DNA of 64,000 nucleotides from Botrytis cinerea B05.10 (lineage: Eukaryota > Ascomycota > Leotiomycetes > Helotiales > Sclerotiniaceae). A model generated the notes under the pieces. The model did no database searches and was not told where the DNA came from. It saw nothing but the letters and a program-made list of their open reading frames with translations. Where the stretch lies: contig NC_037315.1 of the NCBI RefSeq assembly GCF_000143535.2, positions 1,178,001 to 1,242,000 on the forward strand, in the 5' to 3' direction. This document shows, in pieces, positions 35,717 to 46,444 of this stretch. The position numbers and the translations under genes were made by a program. How positions within the stretch are numbered: the stretch's first letter is position 1; the number at the start of each line of letters is the position of its first letter.

Positions 35717-37243
35717 ATGGCGCCGGCTTACAATGAAAATGTGATGAACGTGGAGGTCACATCCCACGTCAGCAATAAATCTAGCATTCTTAGCAGCGTT
35801 CTACACGGAATACAAGATGTGAGATTGGTAAGAGGAACCTATCCCGCTTGCGCTCAGACACATATAAATATATCTATCAAGAGCACCCCAATTGACTGTG
35901 AGCACTTAGGAAGTTCGCAATATCACCGAACCTCTTGTCGGAGAACTCCAAGTTCAGATCAAATCGACTGGCATCTGCGGTTCCGATGTAAGCTATTACA
36001 AGAAGTTCGCCAATGGCGATTTATGTGCATGTGCACCTCTATCTCTTGGACATGAAGCTTCAGGTGTGGTTGTAGGGATTGGACCTCAAGTCAATGGCTT
36101 TGCTATTGGTGATCGGGTCGCCCTTGAGGTGGGCATATCATGTGGCCAATGCGATATCTGCCGGAAAGGAAGATATAACCTTTGCAAGAAAATGAGATTC
36201 AGGAGCAGTGCAAAGAGTGTACCTCATTTTCAAGGGACGTTGCAAGAGAGGATCAATCATCCAGCCGTTTGGTGTCACAAGTATGCTCTCAAATTCTATG
36301 ATGGCAATCTCAGCAAAACAGCTTATTGATTTTTCATTCAGGCTTCCAGATCATATCTCATTCGACGCCGCTGCACTTTTGGAACCACTCTCTGTGGCAA
36401 TTCATTCTGTAAATAGAGCAGCACCTACACCTGGGTCGACAGCTGTTGTCATTGGAGTAAGTCATTATTTGAATGAATACTTATAGCCTCATTTATCACC
36501 GATATATTTATTTAGTCTCAATGACTTTGCTAAAATATCAACAGGCTGGAGCAGTAGGTCTCCTCGTTGCTGCTATGGCCCGTCAATCCGGCTGCCCTAT
36601 TGTAACGATAACCGACATCTCCGCGAACAGGGTCCAATACGCACTCGAACACGGATTCGCTACTCACGGTTACGTGATTCCTCCTTCTAGCTCTAACTCC
36701 AGCGCCCCCTCCAGCACTCCCTCCTCGGGAACCTCCACCCCTTCTCTAGCTTCAGGAACCACAACACCTATCTCTTCCTATACCACCATCTCCGATCGTC
36801 TCAGCTCTGCAAAATGCACTGCTTCCGAGATCTTGTCAATCTCATCCCCAGACGACGTCCTTGCCGAAGACGACCACGAAGGCGCTGACATAACCTTTGA
36901 ATGCACCGGCAAGGAAATTTGCATGCAAACTGCCATCTACAGCACCAAGCCGGGTGGAAAAGTAATAATGGTCGGCATGGGAACACCCATCCAAACGCTC
37001 CCTCTCTCCGCTGCTCATCTCCGCGAAGTAGATATTCTAGGCGTTTTCAGATATGCAAATACGTATCCGACCGGTATCAGAATGTTAGGTGCTAGCGGGA
37101 AGAAAGGAGGACTTCCGAGCTTGGACAACATGGTTACGCATCGATTTAAAGGTCTCGGGAATGCAAAGCAAGCGTTCGAGTTGGCAGGAAAGACAATGGA
37201 CGAGCACGGGGATCTTATCTTAAAGGTGGTTATCGAGGTGTAG
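35717..37243 (+). CDS. Zinc-dependent polyol/alcohol dehydrogenase (sorbitol/xylitol dehydrogenase-like MDR)
   Basis: Medium-chain dehydrogenase that oxidises a polyol or secondary alcohol with NAD(P)+. Exons 35717-35827, 35910-36280, 36342-36456 and 36545-37243 give 431 aa. Catalytic zinc ligands sit in STGICGSDV and GHEASG. The structural zinc site is CGQCDICRKGRYNLC (CxxCxxCx7C). The Rossmann glycine motif VVIGAGAVGLL is assembled across the third intron, and DIS after the second strand suggests NAD+ preference. FECTGKEICMQTAI and GGKVIMVGMG match sorbitol/xylitol dehydrogenases. The C-terminal catalytic part HLREVDILGVFRYANTYP is typical. Odd point: a ~35-residue Ser/Thr/Pro-rich insertion at ~248-282, making it longer than the usual ~360-390 aa. 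The exact substrate cannot be told from sequence. Confidence 0.88.
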
Positions 37244-38099
37244 AAATCTGCAAGGGGAAATGATGGAGTCGTTTGATTTCTGTGAGAATATAATGAGTTC
37301 TTTTATTCTTTTCTTTATTTCGCACACGATCTAGTAACCTTTCTTTTGGATAAGAAGTCGAAGGTTAATTTGGGAAAGTGGTTGATGGGATGGATTTGGT
37401 GTTTTGCTGTGAAAGAAGGAAATCTGGTATTGGGCTGGCGTCATGCTTTGAAGCTGGAGGTAGATAGATCGAATATATTTACAATTCAATTGATGCATTC
37501 AAAGTTCGCCTCATCTTGAAACATTGTTCCTTAATTAGACCCCAAGCCCACGGGAGTCCGAGACTATTCTCCTAAATACTCAAACTCGCTTCAAATGTAA
37601 GAATTCTAGAGGGCTTTTGGCGATTAATTTCCCTACTTCTTATTTTCTGTAATGCCAAATCGTCTTTAACATACAAATCTGCTTTCTATCCATCAAGGTT
37701 GTGGTTTTTGTCTCTCAATTACCTCTCATGCATGAGTACCATGTAGATATCCGTTTCCAAATCCGGTAACAATGTCGTGCGACTGTATCTTGAAGTCAAA
37801 CATACGATTGTGTAACAATCCATCGAATCATAATTCCTTCTCGACGTTGTCTCACAAGATAAGATATGCAAGCGGAAAATTCATGTTCATGTTCATGTCT
37901 TGTCAGGTGTTCATTGCCTATCTAATTCTCGTTCATTCGTATCTCTCATTCTCATGATATCTGAAATTCCTCATGCAAGTACGCCAAATTCCCTTTTCTT
38001 AAAAATGTAAATCGCGCACCACCTGCATGCACACCTGTACCTTCATACGCCCAAGCCGAGATACGCCGTTGAAATCACTCAGATGAGGAACAAGCTACC
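37244..38099. other. Convergent 3' flanks of dehydrogenase and CSN6
   Basis: About 850 bp with a short TTCATG repeat near 37882. No gene supported. Confidence 0.5.
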
Positions 38100-39376
38100 C
38101 TATGACAAAAGATCTCCAGCATGCATTACTTCTCGCATTGGATGACTTTGGTCGCCCCATCCCATTCCAGGACGCTTCATTCCGGTAGCTTTTCCATTTT
38201 CTACGACGGCAAACTTCTTTCCTGTTTCTCGGATATCATGAGCTGATTTCGTGAGCTCGCTGAGGAGGGAGATGAGGCTGACATCGTTTTGCTCAGAGAT
38301 GAGTTCGTGTTCGAAACCTTGGCTATCCGCGGGTATGAGAACACTAAGACGGCCGAGAAGGGCCTGAATAGACCGGAGGATCGAGTGATTTATTGACGCA
38401 TAGTTCTTCGATTCGACATCGGCTTCCGAGACAACGCCGTCGGCTACGTAAGAGGGAGGGAGTTTTTGGAGGTAAGCGGCAATCAGATTGATTCGGGATT
38501 GAAGCATCTTGATAGCATTTGCCTTTGCAGTCAAGGAGGCAAGTTGTTCTTCGTCCTCTCGCGATAGACTGCTCTCTTCGCGTTTCGAGGTCTCTGAGTC
38601 TTCGGACTTTTCTTTACCTTTGCCCTTGCCTTTACCTTCCACAATCGTAACTTTCTTGCTGGTACCATTTACAGCTGTAGCATTTCCTCCGCCACGAGCC
38701 ACGAAGTCAACACTGATCATTTCCGCTTCGCCAGTCTCGACAGTGAATGGGAGTTCCTTAAATTTGAGCTTGAGTTGTTGTTCCTCGTCTTTCATTTCCT
38801 TGTCCTCCCCAGTCTCCACGCCGCTTTCCTCTGCCTCATAGTTGCTTTCGTATATTGTGAGAGGTAACTTTCCGCCAACCGCGCCACCAAGTACTTCCTC
38901 GGGATGAAAACCGAGTAGAATGGCAGACTCATTGTATATAGAGAGGATTTGTCGATGAATAGGAAGATGTATGGGTTGTGGTCCAGAGTTAGGAATGATA
39001 GTATACCACCCGACAAGATCAAGCGCAGGGACTTTATGAACGTCCTTCACTGTAGGAAATCAGTATGAAAGAAATTGTCTATTCAAATTAGGCTGTACGT
39101 ACTTTGTTGTAATCTTGCCTCAAACCATAATGGTGATAGCTTTACTTCATCCTCCTCTGTAGTAAGCAGACATTCGAAGGCATGCTCAATAGTAATTTCG
39201 CGACCGTTCTGTTGACCCAGCAGAGCTCCAACTACAGGTCCTGTTTGTTGTCGCAGAGTGTGTCTTGTAATGTAGTCTGAAATTGTGAGGAGAACGAGGG
39301 GATGTAAAGCTACTTGGAGACCAGAATCGGACGACTTCTGTGTCGAAAGTAAGGAATTATGGTCGTCAACAGCCAT
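38100..39376 (-). CDS. CSN6: COP9 signalosome subunit 6 (MPN domain)
   Basis: Non-catalytic MPN subunit that pairs with CSN5 in the deneddylase acting on cullins; in fungi the complex controls development and light response. Minus-strand exons 39376-39103 and 39049-38100 (53-nt intron) give 407 aa. The MPN domain (~residues 18-180) shows [37 protein letters not shown] and [14 protein letters not shown]. There is no JAMM zinc motif (HxH...D), as expected for CSN6 rather than CSN5. An acidic/Lys-rich low-complexity stretch at ~165-245 ([20 protein letters not shown]) separates the domain from the C-terminal helices [23 protein letters not shown] 39376 was used because codons upstream in the same frame have no ATG. 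Confidence 0.93.
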
Positions 39377-40078
39377 TCTGAAATTTGTAAAAGGGCTCAA
39401 TAATAAAGACAGACAGTATTGATAGTTTTGTGATCAATCAAAATTAGTTGGATGTGTTTATAAATCCGCCTGTTTGTTTATTTGTCTGGTATGACATAGA
39501 GATAGTGGGAGAGTATTTGGCGGGAGCTTTATCGATTGTGCTGGTTAAACTTCGGTTAACAGATAATGTGGCTAGTGTGCTTCGCGTGTGGCTAACCGCT
39601 GGTTATGGTAGGCACATATAAACATTAACAACCTTTTCATGATTCACCTCTCAAAAACGTATTGTCTCTGATGAATCAAACCTCCGTAGCTTCTTGCCGT
39701 TCCTTTACTGTTTGTATGCCCAGGTTCTATGCATAGAACTTACATTGATCCACGAGCTTTCTCATTCTTCAACCTGCAAGAGGACAATGATATGGCGACT
39801 TGGAAACGAACAAGCCAAAACAAGATGTATTCCTCTTCAAGCACTGGGTGGTTTGACATCAGGTCTTTCAAGCGCCTGAAATTTTGAGCTTGTTGTGAAA
39901 TGCAGATCCCTTGACCATTAGCATGGAGGTTGGTATCAAACACGGTAAGATGCTATGATAAAGATGTTGGCCCCTTCATCAGCCTTTGTGTCTTTGGCCA
40001 ATCTATGTCCTAATTTTATATCCTCAATATCTCCTTCTTTTCTACAGTTCTTAACATCCAAACCTCCACTTTCTCTTC
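39377..40078. other. Divergent intergenic region CSN6 / unknown gene
   Basis: About 700 bp, probably two promoters. No open frame with an ATG and plausible product. Confidence 0.5.
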
Positions 40079-42086
40079 ATGATGGCTGAAGTTGAACAGG
40101 CTAATACACAGAGCTCTATCTCGCCTCAAACTGCTCCCGGCTTAGAACCTGTGTTACAACCTTATTCTAACACAGTACCTCCGACAGACAACTCAGTCTG
40201 TTTAGTTGATATTCCAGCTAGCGATACCGCTCAGCAAGTGCCAGCGAGAGTCTTACCGGAGAAATCAGTCCCAGAATCTTCAGATGATGAAGTAGAGTTT
40301 GTGTTTTCAGTCCCTCGACGAAGGAAGAAAAAGCACAGAAGGTATGACAATGCCCTATGCCAATAAACTCAATCTAAGCCAAACATTTACTAGGCTTGAA
40401 CTTCCATCAAAATACACGCAAATCAACTTGGCTAGTCCCATTTCGAGTGCCGGAGTTATAGGTGCTTGTCCATCGTCAGAGAAGCTCATAGCTGATATGG
40501 CTCCTTTGCTTGATCCTTGCAGTGAACCTGATGAGATGAACAGAGCTAGATGCTATTCTGTCAATGCGACAGACAAGACTGCCATATTCGATACCTCCAT
40601 ACAGCCGTTGAAAGTTCCACAATCAGAGCTACCCGAGTCATCTCATTCCCATATTTCTCAAAATATACCGTTCAAAATCCCACCATCTTGGTATGCCAAA
40701 TTCATACTTCCGCCACCTTCGCCAACATCATCATATTATTATGCAAACCCCACAACCGTCACAACACCAGAGCAAGACCATGCAAAAAAACGAAAGCACC
40801 AAGATTCAAGTGAAAATTCAAATCATGTGTCTCCATACGTGTCCTCAGCATCTAAGTATCTTCCAAGACCCAATGTCTTACCGTCTAACTCGAATCCTAG
40901 CCCTGTTTATGGCCATACGGGGTTTGTGGACTTTTTGGAAGATCCAAATGTGCCAACTACCTTCGGAGGAGTACCTCTCCCTCTTCCGCCACATCGGCCA
41001 ATTATACCTGGCTGGCAAGACTTTTCCTGGAAACAACCAGGTTACTCAACTCCAAAGCGCACACCATCTGTTGATCCACGAGCAAGAGTATTTTCTAACA
41101 TCAACAACGACTCGGATTGGCACCGCAAATATTATTTTGGTGTCGTTGATCCAAATTGTCGAAACACGCAACAAGTTACCTTTGGAAATTCGCCCACGGA
41201 GAGATGCGCGCAAGAAATGGTGTCACCCAAAACAATTCCTCTTATAACTCAAACCAAACCGGTGTCATATCCTTCAATTCAAACAAAGCTAGTTCCGGAA
41301 TCATGTCACATGCCCACAAAAATGTCTACATCTGCTATAACTACCTGTCCTGTGCAACCTTCTTTGATAATTTCATCAAATTCTGCGGCATATTCTCAAC
41401 CCACACATCCAGTTACACCGGTGAGACATACTTGTCCTTCTTCATTCCCCCGTTCCCAGGTGGCTGCAGCAGATATACGACGCAAACCTTCTCTTTATAG
41501 AATACCTGCGTGGCCACATTTGTTAGATAACAACAAAGCTTCCTCCTCTGGAGCTCTTGACGAACGTCAAAATCCGACCTGTGTAGCCGAAAGTAACGAC
41601 ATATTTTTTCCACACTCTAATACAACACAAGAAGCGAGACCTACTACTTCCCACACACAAAATTCAATCTCATCTCTTCTCCAAACCCCAGTCTCACATC
41701 CTTCAAGATCACAAGCATCGATATCCATATCCGCATCCGCACCCGCAGCTAGACACTCCCCAAATTTGTAAGACTCATTTCTTTCCATTCCTGTATATCA
41801 GGTCCTTGATTAACATATAACCAGAATCATAGACATAGCTCAAACGAGTCAAGATACATTTCCGTTTGCAGCAGTAGCGGCTAGACATAATAAACCTATC
41901 CAAAAAGTTTTTGATACTTTTTCGGCGATAATACAGTTGCCGCTACTAAAACAGGCAGCAGATGGGAGGAGACACGGGCCATTAGGGAGTGAGAGGATGA
42001 GGATGTATAGGGAGGCTAAAAGGGCCATGGAGAAGGCGAATAGAGAGAGTGAAAAGGGCAGAATTGAAAGTAAGCAGGGGAAATGA
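40079..42086 (+). CDS. Disordered protein of unknown function
   Basis: Exons 40079-40341, 40394-41767 and 41825-42086 give 632 aa. Junctions are in frame with ordinary short introns (52 and 57 nt). The N-terminal 85 residues are acidic and end in a basic patch, PRRRKKKHRR, directly at the first intron; it could be a nuclear localisation signal. The long middle (90-545) is Ser/Pro/Thr-rich with little predicted order. Exceptions are YGHTGFVDFLEDPNVPTTFG (~280) and PGWQDFSWKQPGYSTPKRTP. The last exon encodes a compact, charged, likely helical C-terminus: QKVFDTFSAIIQLPLLKQAA followed by MYREAKRAMEKANRESEKG. I do not recognise a family; it is probably lineage-restricted. It converges on the GH125 gene. 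Confidence 0.68.
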
Positions 42087-42983
42087 GTGCGGAACTGTAA
42101 TATGAAGTCAGGATATGAAATATGGGGAGTTGTGGTTGGATTGATGCCTTGCTTAACTTCTTTGGTGGGCAATCTGATTTTTAGATATTATCGTCACTGG
42201 AATTCAATTCAAAAGAAGCTCTTAATAGATCTCATCTCAAATCTAGCTGCTGCTCGCTTGAGCCTTATTTTGAATAACAATATCAATGTACCCGAACCAA
42301 TCCATTTCACAATTACACACTTCACTGTGACGTCCAACTTCAATCCTTTGTAACACATTGTTGGATATGTTTTAACAATAGAATAGAAAATTGAGCAGTA
42401 TGCGTTCGCAAGTCCTAGGGTGTTCTAACACGGCGCAGATAGTCGAGACGAGGAGCATTTAGAGTATACTACGCGGCCATTCAGTAATATCCTGAACTAG
42501 TGATGTAGATGTATTTTTTGATTGATTTAGCTCAAGCCTACCATCACCATTCTTCTCCTGTCTCCACATACCCATTCCGGCGTGTTCATGTGGAGACGGA
42601 TGAAGAACAGGATGTATAGCACGGCTGTCATTACGTGGAATGATCATAATGTCCTTGCTTTATGCGGGAGCTGAAATGGAAGGATAATTTAGGAAAAACG
42701 GGTATGAAAAGGATAGAAAACTCGGCTGTGAAAAATCCCCTTTATTATCTGGGCGGGGTTAGGTTCAGCTCTTTCTTCTCATGTGGTTGGCACAGTAGCA
42801 ACAATAGAGATGTTTCCAATGCAATACTCAATTATTTCATCCAACCAGCTGTTCGCCAATGTATCCAAAACTACCTAGTCCTCGATATACGACGAAGTAT
42901 ATCCAGAAATACAGTCTCGTATGCCAATTTCACCAAACGCCATCCATCCATTACAATTTCTATTACATTCCGGATTCCAGAAC
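42087..42983. other. Convergent 3' flanks, no gene seen
   Basis: About 900 bp between two converging stop codons, with no coding feature supported. Confidence 0.5.
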
Positions 42984-45020
42984 TCAATTACTAGCCTTAA
43001 TACCTTCATCTGTCTGCCAGGTTCTCCCCAATAACCCTCCACCCCCTCTCCCGGCCTTTTGATCCTCTCTGGAAATTCGCATGATCAATTCCCCAAAAAG
43101 TCCATTCGCCCATCCAAACCAAGCTCTTGTCCAATCATTTGCATTCCATGAATTGACACTCTCATGGATTACACCCGTTCCCCCGGTACTGTCTAATACC
43201 ATCATTACCTGTTCTATTACTTCTTTTTCCACATCTTCTATTCCCTTGCCCGATCTTGATGCTGTTTCCAAGGCAGTAAGGGCGCGTACAATAGCTGCCA
43301 TGGGCCAACTTTTGCCAGGACCAAGATGAGGACCACCTACAGCGGCAATGGAGGGCCCTTGCATGAAGTAGGGATTCTCTTGACTCAAGACGAAACTTCG
43401 GGTATTATTATAGATCTTTGCATGATCAATTTTGGTTTTTTTACCACCTTGCTCTCCGTCACTTTCAAATAGTTCAGGAAGAGGAAATGAGGAGTTTTCG
43501 TAGTCCCAAAGAGGCATAGCCAGTAGTGAAGGGACATTGGCATCATCCATTAGATTATGGCCGCCGAAGCCGTCGATTTCATAGGCATAAATATCGCCGA
43601 ATTTCCAATGATGAGTTATGGCATCACGATCTATGGCTTTTCTTATTCCGAGTGCTTGCTCTCGCATGGACGTGGTAAGTTTAGCGGCCTTTTCGCCGGA
43701 TAATTGTTCCATAATAATAGATGCCTCTTCCAGGTATTTAGCCCACATCATGTTTGCGGGTACCAATAACTGATATATGCATGCATCATCGGAAGGACGG
43801 AATGCACTTCTTACCATTCCGTTCTGTTTGGTAGGGTTGCCCAAGCCGTCGTTTGTCAAAGTCTCGCTGCCGCGGTTTGTCCAACCTGTAAATGTCCATG
43901 CGGATTTTTGAACTTTGCCTTCAGGGGAATAAGTTCCCAGTCTCATTGCACCAGCGGCATCTACAGCTGCTTGGACAGCATCAATCCAGGAATATTTTTG
44001 AAAGAATGATAAATCGTTTGTGCGCTGATAATATGCCGATGAGACTTGGAGGAAGGAGGCCAGGGAATCGAGTTCCCACTTACAGTCGAAGACTTTGTCG
44101 GGATTATAAGCTGGCATGGGATGGTTCTGATGAAACGCTCCATTGGTTTGAAGTTGGAGCCCTGATTCCGGCGGAGGTTGGAAACTATGACAGTATGGTG
44201 ATATGATGATATACCGTGCGTGTAAATTGATAAGACCACGCCACAGACTTGCAAGAGAATCTCGATTATCAGAAGCCTCGAGTAACGGGAGATAGGAATA
44301 AATTTGAGATGCAGAATCCCTCAACCACATAGCATCAATATCGCCAGTGATAACAAATGTGAGCTCTTCATCTGTCGCCGTCTCGTTTTTTGTAACGGGA
44401 TCGATCTTGTTTGCGTATCCTCGCCATTTAATTGTAGTATCCAACGTATTTGGATAACTGTTCTCAAAAAGTCGGAAGAGATCAGGGTCCTTGATAATCG
44501 TTTTCATTTGCTCAATGAGCTTTTCTAACGAAGGAAGATTGAATGTCCGGCATTCCTGCGAAGGGCGAGAATAGGGAAATTTCCTATGACCTTCAGATAA
44601 TGGCTCTTGTTTTTTCCGCTGAATTTGAGCATAAGACGGACATGTAACCGCTGGAATAATCGGTGCTGGTGTTGAGGTTGTATCAGAAAGAGGTTTGGGA
44701 TCTAAACCAGTACCAGGTTGTTTTTCAGCTGGACGTTGTTCATCTGGCTTCTTGTCTTCGTTCTCCTTCAGCGAGGGCTCTTCAACTGTCGGTGGTGTTT
44801 TGACCCCCTCTTTCGAATCCGATAATGGAATCGACGAACTCGGGTCTGCAGGCACATTTGGATCGGAATTTGGGTTGGGTTGCGTTTCATAGACAATTGA
44901 ATCATTTGGTCCAGGACGTGGCCACGTGACATATTTACCTTGGGTGTACAGAATGTATGCAATTGTCGCGCTGAAAATGATGGCGACAAACACAACACGA
45001 CGAGCCTGTAAGCGCATCAT
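42984..45020 (-). CDS. GH125 exo-alpha-1,6-mannosidase, type II membrane protein
   Basis: Glycoside hydrolase family 125 (DUF1237) enzyme predicted to trim alpha-1,6-linked mannose from glycans in the secretory pathway. A single exon of 678 aa. A short cytosolic N-terminus is followed by a membrane anchor at residues ~8-26 (VVFVAIIFSATIAYILY), then a Pro/Ser/Glu-rich stem (~30-120) and the (alpha/alpha)6 domain (~125-665). Recognisable motifs are GDIDAMWLRDSASQIYSYLP, then PSDDACIYQLLVPANMMW, then YEIDGFGGHNLMDDANVPSL and SVNSWNANDWTRAWFGWANG. These carry the acidic residues expected in the GH125 active site. Two Met codons open the frame; the first is reported. The anchor suggests a Golgi or ER location. 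Confidence 0.92.
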   Translation of the reverse strand: MMRLQARRVVFVAIIFSATIAYILYTQGKYVTWPRPGPNDSIVYETQPNPNSDPNVPADPSSSIPLSDSKEGVKTPPTVEEPSLKENEDKKPDEQRPAEKQPGTGLDPKPLSDTTSTPAPIIPAVTCPSYAQIQRKKQEPLSEGHRKFPYSRPSQECRTFNLPSLEKLIEQMKTIIKDPDLFRLFENSYPNTLDTTIKWRGYANKIDPVTKNETATDEELTFVITGDIDAMWLRDSASQIYSYLPLLEASDNRDSLASLWRGLINLHARYIIISPYCHSFQPPPESGLQLQTNGAFHQNHPMPAYNPDKVFDCKWELDSLASFLQVSSAYYQRTNDLSFFQKYSWIDAVQAAVDAAGAMRLGTYSPEGKVQKSAWTFTGWTNRGSETLTNDGLGNPTKQNGMVRSAFRPSDDACIYQLLVPANMMWAKYLEEASIIMEQLSGEKAAKLTTSMREQALGIRKAIDRDAITHHWKFGDIYAYEIDGFGGHNLMDDANVPSLLAMPLWDYENSSFPLPELFESDGEQGGKKTKIDHAKIYNNTRSFVLSQENPYFMQGPSIAAVGGPHLGPGKSWPMAAIVRALTALETASRSGKGIEDVEKEVIEQVMMVLDSTGGTGVIHESVNSWNANDWTRAWFGWANGLFGELIMRISREDQKAGRGGGGLLGRTWQTDEGIKASN

Positions 45021-45493
45021 GATGAAGATGTTTGGAGAAAGATGTTATGGATAGCTATCCGATATTCAATATTCAAAAGCCGACTTTCGACATCAAATGC
45101 ATCATTTGGCGGTCGATAACAAAGGCCACGATTAACAACAACACAATGGACGATTAATACTTGGTAGAGAAGCTTGTCCAAAACAAGGACGCAGGTGATT
45201 GAAGAAGACCCTCCCTTTTTTTCCTTCCGCCGCTATGTTGATTTGGGAAAGAGCCAAGATATAAAAAGATCGAATGAGACATTCTGAAATTTGCTACAAG
45301 TGCTTGCTTGGCGGTGGAATTTAAAGAACCATTCCCCCCGCAGTACTAACACTAGGGTGTTTATCATTCATTGTGTTTGGCTTGCACCTACTGGGCAAGG
45401 AGTCTCGATAGTATTGCCGTTTCAGACTGGCAGGTGACTTCTGAATAGCTTCATCAGCAAACGCGTTAGAATGAAGAAAAAGATAGACAGTGG

Positions 45494-45523
45494 AGGAACG
45501 AACACCAGAGGAACGAACACCAG
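45494..45523. repeat. Perfect tandem duplication of AGGAACGAACACCAG
   Basis: Two adjacent identical 15-bp units about 470 bp upstream of the GH125 start on its strand. Confidence 0.9.
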
Positions 45524-46225
45524 CAGAATGAATGATCAGTGTTGATGTTTTTCGATTTGAGTACCATGTGGCATTATCCCGTGCAGGTGTAGGTTTAGTG
45601 AATTTGCCTTCAAAGTGGCAAAATGTATCATGTGACAGAGTTTGAATCGTTGATATATTTGCAGCCCACCAACTGCAGCTGGATCTCCATTTGCTTCAGT
45701 TGCTTCTATACTTCTATAAAAAGATGTACGCCAATGGAATGTGTGCACTGCACACAGAAACCGAGACTTAGGGATATCTACCAGTTGCTTCAATTACCTA
45801 CTTGTTCAATATATACATCAACATGTGCACATCATCCCAGAGAGTCCAGCAATGGCAGGATACATGTATAAACGGCATCAAGCCATAAGACTATCTCTTC
45901 GTTGTTGATTCAAAGTCTTGGTTCCATGTAAACAACGAGCTTTGGCCTTCCCAGCCCTAGTTTCCGGTTTGGCAGCTGTGTGTTAGCAATAATGGTAGGC
46001 AAGTGTCACGTTATCACTGGCATGCAGGGTGTTCAGAAGATTAACTACACATAGTCTCTATTTCTCTGTTAATTCTTCATACTCGTTTAGTTTCATGTTT
46101 CTTGTTTTGTTCAGTTGCACTACACCGCCTGTCTAAACTTCAAGGAAAGATGTCTATTATATCGACCGCTTGATGACAAGTCTGTCATCTCAAACAATTC
46201 GCCACTTGAAACAAATCTCTCCTGT

Positions 46226-46444
46226 CTACCATCTCTGGGTCCATCTTAATTTTCCCAGTATGTATTGCAAGAAATCATTTTTGGCCTGACTAGGAAATTC
46301 TGGTAAAGAATGGTTCGACAGCAAGGTTCTTGTCCGTGATGTGCGTATCTGGAATGATCCGGACTGTATGCTCTGTCCAGACACTGTATTGATCACACAC
46401 GCAACAAGCAAGAAGACAGCTGCTCCGAAAATACACTCAGCCAT
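46226..46444 (-). CDS. Candidate small secreted peptide (72 aa)
   Basis: ATG 46444 opens a 72-aa frame. It has a signal-peptide-like start: short polar n-region, hydrophobic core IFGAAVFLLVACVINTV, and a Ser-Gly-Gln cleavage-like site near residue 24. The mature part is Ser/Arg/Gln-rich, has no cysteine and ends in KLRWTQRW. No family is recognised and no intron is needed. Chance open frames of this size are common, so this rests on the signal-peptide pattern alone. Confidence 0.22.
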   Translation of the reverse strand: MAECIFGAAVFLLVACVINTVSGQSIQSGSFQIRTSRTRTLLSNHSLPEFPSQAKNDFLQYILGKLRWTQRW

